Origin: Nyssa sinensis
Lineage: Eukaryota; Streptophyta; Magnoliopsida; Cornales; Nyssaceae
Reading direction: 5' to 3'
Assembly: GCA_008638375.1 (NCBI GenBank)
Contig: CM018050.1
Span: 30,595,723-30,659,722, forward strand
DNA: 64,000 nucleotides
The position numbers were made by a program, and so were the translations under genes. The notes beneath the pieces are model-generated. The model was given only the letters and a program-made list of their open reading frames with translations, was not told where the DNA came from and made no database searches. Position 1 is the stretch's first letter. Every line of letters begins with the position of its first letter. Below are positions 22,922 to 33,356 of this stretch, piece by piece.

Positions 22922-24540
22922 TATGTTGCCTCGATACTTACCCTAGGGGGTGAATAAGGTATATTGCAAATATTAGTTTCCTTTTGAAACTTTAAAAATG
23001 AATGTTGTAAATGCACAAATAAATCAACAATGAACAGGGAAAGAGCAAACACAACAACTTTACGAGATTTGAAAAACTTTCTACATCTTCGACTCAAGCA
23101 TTCCTACTTGAGTTTTTCCACTAGTGTAGGTAAAGCCCAAATCTTTACAATGTGAAGACTGCAGCCTTCTTATCGTAGAAAAATATAAACTTTTGCCTCA
23201 CCGGGTAGCACCTTACCCATAACTCTCACTGAAATGACATGATACAAAGGTTTTTACCAAATAGCACTCTCTTCTAGAGTAGTTTTGGCGCAATAAGATG
23301 GTCACTCTTATAGATAGATTAGTTGAAAGTTTAGAGTATTTAAAAATGAGTAGAACTTTTAGATCTAAATTTTCAATATTTGTATCTAAAGTCAAAAGTA
23401 AAGATGTAAAAGTGCAAGCATGTAAGTGATGGCATAGAATTCCTTGGAGAACCTTTATTTATAGCCCTTAAAAGAATATGTCAATTGCTTTTCAAAAAGA
23501 GTAATTTCTCTCATTTTTGTCTGTTTAAAATTTGAGTTTGCGGTTGCCAGATCGACAGATTCAGTTAATTGAATCATCAACCAATTGACTGGATAGAGGA
23601 TTGGTCAACTAATTAGGTTAACTTAATTGTCTAGAGGGTTTGAGGTTTAATTGTTCAAGAATAATCAGTCGACTAGTTCTAATGTACACTATTTTTTGCC
23701 TATGAAATATAATCAACTGGTTCTCCTTAGAGGTCGACTAGTTTGAACTGTGTGTCTTACGTTGTTTTGTAAAAGGTCACTCAGTCGACTGATTCTTGAA
23801 ACTGATCGACTAGTTTGATCAGTGTAAAAATAAGCCTTTAAGAATTAGTCAACTGGTTCTATGAACGATCGACTAGTTTAGATAATGAGTGTTTTTTAAC
23901 TTATTTTTCTTAGTGTATTTTTATCGAAACCTTTTAATTTTTCAAAACTTAAAGTATGGATTTTTTTTGTTTTGAAAAACCATTTGAAGTTAGTTCTTAG
24001 ATGATCATTTTTAAATAGTAAGAGCTTACAAACGATGATCAATCTAATCCTAAATCATTCAAAACCCAAAATAAGAAAAATAAAAGTCTTCACTTGACTT
24101 GTCTGGAATCATTGGGCTTGAGTGTGTCCATTTGTTTGGTTCAACGTGAAAGCATTCCACATGATTTGATTCTTGCCTTTAAGCATGTTCTTGAGTGGAA
24201 CCCTTTAGTTTGATGAACTTTTTCATTTCTTTGTCATCATTCTTCTTTTACCTAAATGACCTATTTGCATTGTCACTTGGATAAAACATTAATCCATTCG
24301 GATAATATTTTGTTATCATCAAAATTATTGAAATGCTCTTGGTTGAAAACCTTTAGGTCTAACAATCTCCCTCTTTTTTATGATGACAAACCAATGTCCT
24401 TTGCAATTAGTGAAGTAATAATACAAATGATAGAGCATAGTAATAATGCACATAAGCTTCCCCTATCAATTTATAAACTTGAGTTTATGCCATAAGTAAA
24501 TAGATTATTCTAATTTGGCATATCTTTTTATCTCCCCCTT
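22922..24540 (+). mobile_element. LTR-like segment of an unassigned retrotransposon
   Basis: It opens TGTTGCCTCGATAC and soon reads CCCTAGGGGGTGAATAAGG, a phrase found near the start of many plant copia-type LTRs. Later come CTAACAATCTCCCTC and GATGACAAACCAATG, another phrase common in the same kind of LTR. No reverse transcriptase is attached. The right end is approximate. It contains the GTCGAC doublet array described separately. Confidence 0.45.
23550..23885. repeat. Array of GTCGACTAGTTT / GTCAACTGGTTC doublets
   Basis: At least nine variants of an 11-12-base near-palindromic motif occur: GTCGACTAGTT, ATCAACTGGTT, GTCGACTGATT, ATCGACTAGTTT and others. From about 23,700 they form three doublets, a ...ACTGRTTCT box then a GTCGACTAGTTT-type box about 25 bases on, with doublets repeating every 65-70 bases. 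Repeated protein- or nucleic-acid-binding sites inside an LTR are one reading. Confidence 0.7.
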
Positions 24541-24779
24541 TTAACTATATAGTTATTTCATTTTAGGATTAGAGAGTTATATTAACTTTCATGCTTTGTT
24601 TGTGCATTTGAATATTATTATTACACACATAACAAGATATAACAACTTTCTATTCATGTATTGACCTTTTAGAATGGCAAGCATGAATACAAGTATTTCA
24701 AAAGAGAAAAAAAAGACAATTACAAAAGGATTTTGAATAAAAAACAATCTAATACTTTCTATTTCTTTCTTTTTCTTCT

Positions 24780-25106
24780 TCCCTTCTTCTCCTCATTTGG
24801 CATCTTGAAAAAAATGACTTAAGGTTGTCTGGGAGAAGACTTATGCCTGAGGATTTGTTGAAGAGTGTCCTTGACCTCAAGCACCTCTATCTTAGTTTCT
24901 CCAGTGCTTTCTCTCATTGTGGTCATAGAGAGAGTTTGCTACGATCTTGAGAATGTGAATGTCAATCTCTATAGCCTCTATCCTTTCTGTGACGTCGGAT
25001 AGGTTTTTGGAGAGATTTCAACAGTTTGAATTTGAGTTAGGAGGTTGGAGTCCATTTCCTGAAGTAAGGTGATAATAAAGGAGGAGTCTAAGGTTGGGAC
25101 TAGAGG
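24780..25106 (-). pseudogene. C-terminal part of a plant repeat-encoded ORF, split by the CRM insertion
   Basis: On the minus strand, through stops, this gives LDSSFIITLLQEMDSN and VTERIEAIEIDIHILKIV, a heptad-like stretch such as ends many plant transposon-associated proteins of the FAR1-free 'putative plant transposon protein' kind. It becomes contiguous with 36,582-37,340 once the CRM element and one target duplication are removed. The family name is tentative. Confidence 0.45.
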
Positions 25107-25111
25107 AGGAC
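25107..25111. repeat. Target-site duplication AGGAC, left copy
   Basis: AGGAC here matches AGGAC at 36577-36581 exactly, flanking the LTR ends TGATGTGAAC and GTGCCTATCA. Confidence 0.85.
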
Positions 25112-25824
25112 TGATGTGAACCCGTAAAATCAAAATCCCTTGAACCCATGATCAAATTGAAACTTACCCAAGAAAGCCAAGAATCAAGTCAAGATGATCT
25201 AAATCCTTTGAAAACTTGTTTCAAGAACCTAGAATTAATGAGAATGCCACACAGGGTATGCCTTTGATAAGTTCATAGTTCACTCAAGAACAAGTAGAGA
25301 AAACTGAAAAATTCTCTATGCAGAAAACTTCATTCACGTTCCTAGCCTCAAAATTGCGGCTACAAGTCCTTTTAAAACCCTCTATGAAACCCTGGGGCCG
25401 AATAAGGCCTACATCAATTAAAAGACACGGGCTGAACATCTTCAGGCCCAAAACATCCTAAACTACCGACTAAAACTAATAAAAGAAATCCACTAAATAA
25501 GTTAAATAGGCCTAAATGCCTACAACCATAAAAACATTAATAGGCCCACATGCCTATACTTAATGAAATAAAAAATTTATACGAAACCACTAGGCTATGC
25601 CACCCCCCTCTGTAACTTGTATCATATGGATTAAAGCTGGTTCTTCTTCTTTCAAGCCCATATTGAATGTTGGAGTCTTGCTCGATGAATTTGCAAACTC
25701 GGCCTAAGTGGATTGCATCAATCCTTACATTGCTTCCTTGATCTTCTTAGCTCTCGACCTTGTGATTGGCTCTTCTGAAACTTGTAAAGGATCTTTAAGA
25801 CTCAGTCCACCATGGTGCCCATCA
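25112..25824 (-). mobile_element. 3' LTR of the CRM element
   Basis: A 713-base LTR. On the minus strand it starts TGATGGGCACC after the polypurine tract and ends GGGTTCACATCA. Its first 235 bases double as the 3' end of pol. It aligns end to end with 33012-36576 once the nested insertion is removed. Confidence 0.88.
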
Positions 25825-26960
25825 TTCCCCCTCTCCTCAAAAGGATTCGACCTCGAATCGTCACCTACATCAAAAGGAGAAAGATCAGAAAGATTGAAAG
25901 TAGCGTTGACATTATACTCACCTAGAAGATTCACTTTATAAGCATTATCATTAATTTTCTCAAGGATTTGGAAAGATCCATCTCCTCGAGGATGCAATTT
26001 AGTTCTTCTATGGGCTGGGAATCTTCTTTGCACATGTGAACCTAAACCCAATCTCTAGGTTTGAAGATGACACGTTTTCGCACTTTATTGGCTTGGGAAG
26101 CAAACTTTTCATTCTTCTACGCAATTTGAACCTGTACCCTTTCATGAATTGACTTCACCAATTCGGCCTTCTTGTGTCCATCCAAACTACTCCTTTGATT
26201 AATAGGTAAAGGCATCAAATCTAAAAGAGTAAGTAAAACCATAAACAATTTCAAATGGAGAATAAGAAGTAATAGTATGCATAGTCCTATTATATGCAAA
26301 CTCTATAAATGGCAAACAGTCCTTCCAAGTTTTTAAATTCTTTTGAATAACAGTGCGTAAGAGTTGAGTTAGAGTCCTATTGACTACTTCAGTCTATCAG
26401 TCAGTTTGTGGATGACAAGTAGTGGAAAATAAAAGCTTGGTACCTAACTTTCCCCACAAAACCTTCCAAAAGTAACTAAGGAACTTTACATCTCTATCAG
26501 AAACAATACTCCTTGGTACACCATGGAATCACACTATTTCCTTGAAGAACAAATCAGCTATGTTTGTGGCATCATCTCTTTTATGACATGGAATGAAATG
26601 TGCCATTTTACAAAATCTGTCCACTACCACAAAAATAGAATCTCTACCCTTTTTTGTCCTAGGCAGCCCTAAAACAAACTCCATAGATATGTCTACCCAT
26701 AGCTCACTAGGAACGAGTAAAGGTGTATACAACCCATGTGGAAAAACCTTAGATTTTGCCTTTTTACATGTAATGCACCTACCACATATTCGAGTGACAT
26801 CTCTTCTCGTCCTAGGCCAAAGGAAATGTTCATGTAAAATTTCTAAGTTTTTCCTGACATCAAAGTGCCCCATTAATCCTCCACCATGTGTTTTACGCAC
26901 CAATAATTCATGCATTGAACAATTTGGCACACATAATTTGTTTTCTTTAAACAAATAACC
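25590..26960 (-). pseudogene. CRM integrase and C-terminal pol extension
   Basis: Integrase acts on retroelement cDNA ends. Frames on the minus strand show the HHCC zinc domain ([14 protein letters not shown], then [12 protein letters not shown]), then [15 protein letters not shown] with the first catalytic aspartate, and [15 protein letters not shown]. After a shift come [14 protein letters not shown] (second aspartate) and [10 protein letters not shown]. The C-terminal part (26,051-25,590) reads INDNAYKVNLLGEYNV and SPFDVGDDSRSNPFEE, then ITRSRAKKIKEAM. It ends at TAG 25592-25590, inside the LTR. At least three stops or frameshifts interrupt 26,530-26,050. Confidence 0.88.
25825..25840 (-). 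other. Polypurine tract of the CRM element
   Basis: The minus strand reads TTGAGGAGAGGGGGAA directly before the LTR start TGATGGGC. It lies inside the pol reading frame, encoding part of NPFEERGN. Confidence 0.82.
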
Positions 26961-27199
26961 ATCATGCTTGTAAAACTTACCAAATAAGTCGAAGTATATA
27001 CTTTATTCGATACAAATTCTTTTTTTTGAGGATCCGCTTTATCACACTCCATATACACATCAGAAAAATCAGCGTCATTGGCATACACGTCTTTCACATA
27101 TTCAAACCTAAGCATTTTAGCACTCATAGAAGTAAGAAGTACATACCTCCATGATAAAGCATCAACAACAATATTCTCTTTACCTTGCTTGTAACAGAT

Positions 27200-28860
27200 G
27201 ATATAAAAGAAAGGTCTCGATGTATTTCATCTATCTAGCATGTCTCTTATTTAGTTTACCTTGACCCTTGAGATGCTTCAATGATTCATGATCAGGTGTG
27301 GATCACAAACTCCTTAGGCCAAAGGTAGTGCTGCCACGTTTGTAGAGCGCGAACAAGAGCATAAAGTTCTTTGTCATACGTGGGGCAATTCAGGGCCGCC
27401 CCACTTAGCTTCTCGCTGAAGAAAGCTATGGGCCACCTATCCTGGATCAAAACGGCTCCGATTCCTATTCCTAAGGCATTACATTCAATCTCAAAAGTTT
27501 TGTTAAAATCAGGTAATGCTAACATAGGTGCAGAACATAATCTTTCTTTAATATTAGCAAATGCATTCGCTTGATCAACCCTCCAATGAAATCCAACATT
27601 CTTTTTAATTATTTCAGTGAGTGGTGCAGCAATGGTGCTAAAACCCTTAACAAAACGCCTATAAAAACTAGCTAAACCATGAAAACTTCTTACCTCAGTG
27701 ATGCCTTTAGGCGTTGGCCACTCCTTGATGGCCTTGACTTTCTCTTCATCCACTTTAATACCTTTTGTACTAACAATATAACCAAGAAAATTAATTTTTT
27801 CCATACAAAAGGTACATTTCTTAAAATTAGCATACAACTTTTCACATCTCAACACATCAAACACACATCTCAAATGCTCAATATGTTCACCTAAGTTCTT
27901 GATGTACACTAGGATATCATCAAAGTACACGACTACAAATTTACCTAGGAATGTACGTAATACATGGTTTATTAATCTCATGAAAGTACTAGGCGCATTT
28001 GTAAGTCCAAATGGCATAACCAACCATTCATAAAGTCCATATTTAGTCTTAAAAGCAGTTTTCCATTCATCTCTCTCTTTCATTCTAATTTGATGGTATC
28101 CACTTTTAAGATCTATTTTACTAAAAATACATGAGCCATGCAATTTATCAAGCATATCATCTAATCTAGGAATGGGATGACAATACTTTACCGTAATATT
28201 ATTGACCACTTTGCAATCAATGCACATCCTCCAAGTCCCATTCTTCTTTGGCACTAGTAGCATTAGTTTTGCACATGGGCTCATGCTCTCTCTCACGGAC
28301 CCCTTGCTCATTAAATCTTCAACTTGCCTTTGAAGCTCATTTGTCTCTTCCGGATTACTCTTATAGGCTAGTCGGTTTGGAATAACGGCTCCAGGTATGA
28401 AATCAATTTGATATTCAATGCCTCTAATGGGCGATAACCCACTCAGCATCTCCTCTAGAAATACATCATCGAACTCCTACAACAAAGAAACAGCCACACT
28501 AGGAAGAGATTGGTTAGTTTCATCAATATTAAAATAAGATTCTTTGTAAACAAGAAAAATCATAGGCTGATCTACTAAGAAGACCCTCTTAACCTCACTC
28601 TCCTTTGCATAAAAACTCATCTTTGTCTCTCTTTTTGGTTCTTCTTCTTTTTTCTCTCATGACTCCACTCTCTTTTCTTTATTCTCAGCCACCTCTCTAT
28701 TTTGTTTTTCACTCTCTCTTTTTCTTGAGGTTTCAACCTCACTCTTTCTTTTTTGCTCAATCTCACTTTTCAGCTTCAGTTGGTCCTGATATACCTGTTT
28801 TGGGCTAAAAGGAGTAAGCTTGATTGTTTTTCCATCCTTGGCCAGCATACATAGAAACTA
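27200..28860 (-). pseudogene. CRM reverse transcriptase - RNase H
   Basis: An open run of 385 codons, 28449-27292, carries the Ty3/gypsy RT. It has the approach [17 protein letters not shown], then [48 protein letters not shown], and the catalytic box [10 protein letters not shown] intact. RNase H follows: [16 protein letters not shown], where the usual catalytic aspartate of ECDASG is asparagine, then [19 protein letters not shown]. The frame breaks by an indel right after VIHT; DHESLKHLKGQ continues in the next frame. Upstream (28,848-28,450) is a charged linker rich in K, E and R. The RT domain itself could still encode protein, but RNase H looks dead. Confidence 0.9.
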
Positions 28861-28916
28861 CATCACAAAGCACCTCATCACTATACCTCCCAATGGTAAA
28901 AGCCAACAAAACCTGT

Positions 28917-30368
28917 TTATTGACCTTGACTCACATATTCATTCAACCACTGCAACTTATAAGGTCTAGGATGCTTCAAGAAAGGTAAGCTCAACTTTTT
29001 AACTAGGGTGGTACTAGCTACATTGGTGCAACTTCCCCCGTCTATAATCATACTACACACCTTGTTATTTACATAACATCCAGTATGAAATATGTTCTCT
29101 CTCTGCTGCTCCATATCATCTCCCTTAATTTGCGTATTAAGAGCACGCTTAGCAACAAGAGACTCACCTTCTACGGGGTATTTCACTTCATCATCATCAC
29201 TAGCATCGAACAACTCAGGCATCTCATCACCATCATTCTCACTCTCAGTCATCACCTCCCCATTGTCACGCATAACAATCACTCGCTTGTTTGGACATTG
29301 AGACGCGATGTGCCCAAAACCAAAACATTTAAAACATTTAATATCTCTATTCCTTGAAGGTTGGAAGTCTACCTTGGGTTTGTTCTTGCTAGTTCCCTCA
29401 TCTTGTCCCTTAGGTGGTTCGGCCTTCCCCTTTGCTATAGCTCGATCATTTTTATCCCATTTTGGTCTCCAAGGAGTGTCAAAAACTGAAGTATACCTTG
29501 CTGCCCCCTTTCTCTTTAACTGCCTCTTCACCTTTATAGCCATATGCACCATGTCTTCTACCTCCACATAATGTTGCAACTCAACTACGTTGGCTATGTC
29601 TCTATTCAAACCACTTAAAAATCTGGCCATTGTGGCCTCCCGATCCTCCTCTACATTAGCCCGAATCATAGCCACCTCCATCTCCTTATGGTAATCCTTT
29701 ACACTCCTGGTCCCTTGTGTAAGGTTTTGTAATTTTTAGTAGAGGTCTCTATAGTAGTGGCCAGGTACAAATCTTCGCCTCATGAAAGCTTTCAACTCAC
29801 CCCATGTTTTTACAGCTCTCTCATAACTGCTCCTCCTATTGGTCACCAATTGATCCCACCAAATAATTGCATAATTAGTGAACTCAATTACCGTCAGCTT
29901 CACCTTCTTCTCCTCTGAATAATTGTGACAATCAAAAATCAACTCTATTTTCTTCTCCCACTCTAAATAAGCTTCAGGGTCATTCCTACCTTGGAAAGAT
30001 GGTATTTTCACTTTGATGCTCCTAAGGTTTCTATCCACCCCATCTCGACCCCTTGGATTTCTCCTATGTCCTCTTCCACGCCTACGTCCTCTAGGTCTGC
30101 CCATTTCACCCATTCCAACATCCGATGTTGTGTCTTCCTCAACCTCATCATCTTCTTCATGCTCATACTCATTTTCAATGATAGGCTCACGTCTTTTTCT
30201 ATCTTGCCCACCTTGCAGATTTCTAATCACAACCTCTTGCTAATCCATCCTATCCCTCATCTCTCCCATCACCAAATTTAACTGTTCAAATTGTTGTTGC
30301 ATGGCCTGCAAAACAAAGAATGTGTTAGCCACCTCCTCCTTAGGTATTGAGTTACTCTTATGAGACAT
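28917..30368 (-). pseudogene. CRM gag and protease
   Basis: The minus-strand ATG at 30368 starts MSHKSNSIPKEEVANTFF. An R/G-rich patch (GRPRGRRRGRGHRRNPRGRD) precedes the capsid region IPSFQGRNDPEAYLEWEKK and FVPGHYYRDLY. After a stop it continues [20 protein letters not shown]. The zinc knuckle is intact as [14 protein letters not shown] (CX2CX4HX4C). The protease follows with [13 protein letters not shown], the active-site D-G-G form seen in this clade. Two nonsense codons, TAG at 30242-30240 and TAA at 29738-29736, both look like C-to-T changes of glutamine codons. The frame ends at 28917 after [11 protein letters not shown], where pol would follow. Confidence 0.9.
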
Positions 30369-30617
30369 TGATAATGCCCTGCAAAACAAGGAAATGATGT
30401 TAGTGGTTAAAAAAAAATCTCATACACTCCCTTACGTGTTTATGACACATCCACTCATGTTTCACTCTTTTGGGCTTTTCCAATACTATTCTCACCCACT
30501 CTTGCCTTTTACCTCACCTATTTTCCCTTTCAAATTTGTGAAGAACTAGTTGAACTAAATCAAGACACAACCTTGTATTATTCTAACCAGGAATAGATTC
30601 AAGAAACAAGAAGGAAT

Positions 30618-30747
30618 AAAATGACACGAATCTCAAAAAATTGTACGAAGAAAATAGCAATTAGGAAACAAGATACTAAATAAAATGACACGGATCTCAA
30701 AGAATTGTACAAGGAAAAGAACAATTAGGAAACAAGATACTAAAGAT
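30618..30747. repeat. Two tandem ~65-base units in the CRM leader
   Basis: AAAATGACACGAATCTC... and AAAATGACACGGATCTC... repeat head to tail, each ending AATTAGGAAACAAGATACTAAA. Only a few substitutions separate them. Confidence 0.8.
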
Positions 30748-30761
30748 AATATATTTGATGA

Positions 30762-32512
30762 GTGCGCAAAAGGGCACTTTAAATACCCTATTATTATATT
30801 AAAATGCTAAAATGTGTCCCTATTATTAGAGAATAAGGTTTAATATACTTAATTCATTTATATTTAATTTTATGACATATTTTCTATTTAAGTGAGCTGA
30901 TTAATATATTTATTGAATTAGGGAAGCATTGAAGATAAAAGAAGAGATATAGAGTATATTGTGCAATTTTTAGCTTTTAGGCAGATTCGATCTATGGAGT
31001 TTCAACAGAGGTTTAGATGGCGTTAGAGTTTCAGAATGAGAAAGTGGTCTTCATAAAGTTTTTAAAGGACGTCTTAAGTTTTATAGGAAGGTATGGTTTG
31101 CAAAAATTCGAGTTCGTTTGGGCCTCCAAACGTTGTTTCAAAGTCAGGCTTGGAAAGCTGGATTCCTGTTCGAACCAGCAAACTTCAGTGGGTCATAACT
31201 TGAGTTTTCGAAATTCAAATCAGGTGATTCAAAAGTCTAAAATTATCTACGCATCTAGGGCTAAAACTTCCGTCAAGAGCTCCAATCAAGATTCAGTTTT
31301 TATCTAATACAAAAAAGAGCCTAAAGGTTGCAGCTGCTGGCTATGCAACTGGGGAGCAGGACGGTTGAACCAAGGCAAACCAAGAAAAAGAAAAGGAAAA
31401 AAAAGGGAAAGAAGGAAAGTCAAAAGGTGGGCCTCAGAAGAAAGAAAGAGAAAAGAAAAAGAATAAAAAAAGGGAAAAAGCTCAAGAAGGAGCTGTCCAG
31501 CTAGGCGTAACAAAAAGAAAGCAAAGGAAAAAAAACAAAGCCCAGGAAGGAGGGGCGTGCGGGTTGAATGAAAGTGGGGCCCAGGCGCAGGTTAAAAAAA
31601 TGAAGAGAATGAAAGAGGTCCGTGCGACTGTTTTTAAGGGAGCTGCGCAGGAGGAGAGAAAAAAGGCCTGTGCAGCGCGGCTGAACGAACAGAGAAGAAA
31701 AAAAGCAGAAAAATGGCGGCACAGTTTTGTTTCGTGATATTTATGTTGTCCGTCGTGTTTATGGGTAATTAAATTTTCAAGTAGAGTTAAGAATGAACTT
31801 GCACACTGGATGGTACATTTAATTTATTTTTGATTCATGTATTTGGTTTTTATTTATTAAAACTCTTTGTTTTATCATTCTCAATTTATTGTTGCCGAAT
31901 AATTAAAAAGTTTATTCTGTTTATAGATTCAATCAGGCTTTTTCTATTGAATGGATTAATTCTTTGATTATGTTTGGATCAATTTATTATTTATATTGAT
32001 TTAATTCTTTGCTGCAATATTGCTCCCTGAGTATATTGTCGTCATTGGGTTTTCTCAATGTGAATAACAATTCGCGTTATTTAAAAGTGATGAATGATTT
32101 TTCAAAGGTTTACATCTGGTTTAATTTTGGTTTATAATTTTATATCTTCCGATTGAAATTTTTAGAATTAAATTCTCAATTCAGTTATCAGTGAATTGAA
32201 AATAATTAAAATACCGGATATGTGCAAGGGATTCCCGACGCTCTACTGTTCGTTAATTTGAGTACTTTCTTCCGTTAATCACTTTGTTTAAATTTTAAGT
32301 TGCATTTTAAATCACTTTTTTATATTTTTATTTTCTCATGAATCATTTAATATTTTCTTTAGTTTCAGAAATTCTTTCTGTTATTCTTTTAATTTTGTCT
32401 CTTTGTGAAATCGACACCTCAAAGCTACACTACAACTATCGCGTTATTCTTTGGGCGTAATTAATATTCGACCCTTTTGAATATAAGGATCAATCAACAC
32501 CAAATTTTCAGA
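30762..32512 (+). mobile_element. LTR-like insertion in the CRM leader
   Basis: It starts near TGATGAGTGCGCAAAAGGGC. The right part has TGTGAAATCGACACCTCAAAG and CGCGTTATTCTTTGGGCG, wording typical of the 3' end of plant LTRs whose primer site follows closely. It ends near GGATCAATCAACA. No open pol or gag frame. I could not find a matching target duplication, so limits and identity are tentative. The purine-rich stretch at 31,380-31,700 codes for nothing recognisable. Confidence 0.45.
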
Positions 32513-32997
32513 TTGCAAAATATATCAAACAGTTATAAGCGAAAATTTATTTTTTTTTTGTACTCTTTTTCTTTTAACAGCAACCCTTGAATATGCTGTC
32601 TTTTTTTTTTTTTAATACAGATTCGGTCACAATCAGCAACAATAATTGCAAATTTTGACAAAGATTGATATGATTTCAATAACAAGAAACAAAAATAGAA
32701 GGAATCAAAACAAAGATTATAGATATGAAAATTATAGGTCTGGAATTTAAAGCAAAAATTCGTATAATCAATTAAAGAATTCGCAAGTTTGAATTCTTGA
32801 ATCAAATATACGGGTAGTCAATTGTGAGAATCACAGATCTAAATTCAAACACACGAAATTAACAAGAATGACGAAAGAATCGCAGATCAGAATGATGAAC
32901 AATTCGCAAATCAGAATAGAAAAACCTAGAACACGCCTAAGACAAAAACCAAATGCAAGAATTAAAAAGGATAAATCAGACCTGATTTGGAGTCTGA
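32513..32997 (-). other. Untranslated leader of the CRM element
   Basis: AT-rich sequence between the inserted LTR-like piece and the primer-binding site. No gene features. Confidence 0.5.
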
Positions 32998-33009
32998 GCT
33001 CTGATACCA
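32998..33009 (-). other. Primer-binding site of the CRM element
   Basis: The minus strand reads TGGTATCAGAGC, an exact complement to the 3' end of plant initiator tRNA-Met, two bases after the LTR end at 33012. Confidence 0.9.
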
Positions 33010-33356
33010 AATGATGTGAACCTGTAAGATCGAAATCCTTTGAACCCACGATTAAATTGAAACTTACCCAAGAAAGCCAAGAATCAAGTCAAGACGATCT
33101 AGACCCGTTGAAAACTTGTTTCAAGAACCTAGATTTGATGAGAACGCCACAAAGGGTATGCCTTTGATAAGTTTGTAGTTCACTCAAGAACAAGTAGAGA
33201 AAACTAAAAAATTCTCTATGCAGAAAACTTCATTCACGTTCCTAGCCTCAAAATTGCGGCTACAAGTCCTTTTAAAACCCTCTATGAAACCCTAAGGCCA
33301 AATAAGACCTACATCAATTAAAAAACACAGGCTGAATATCTTCAGGCCTAAAACGT

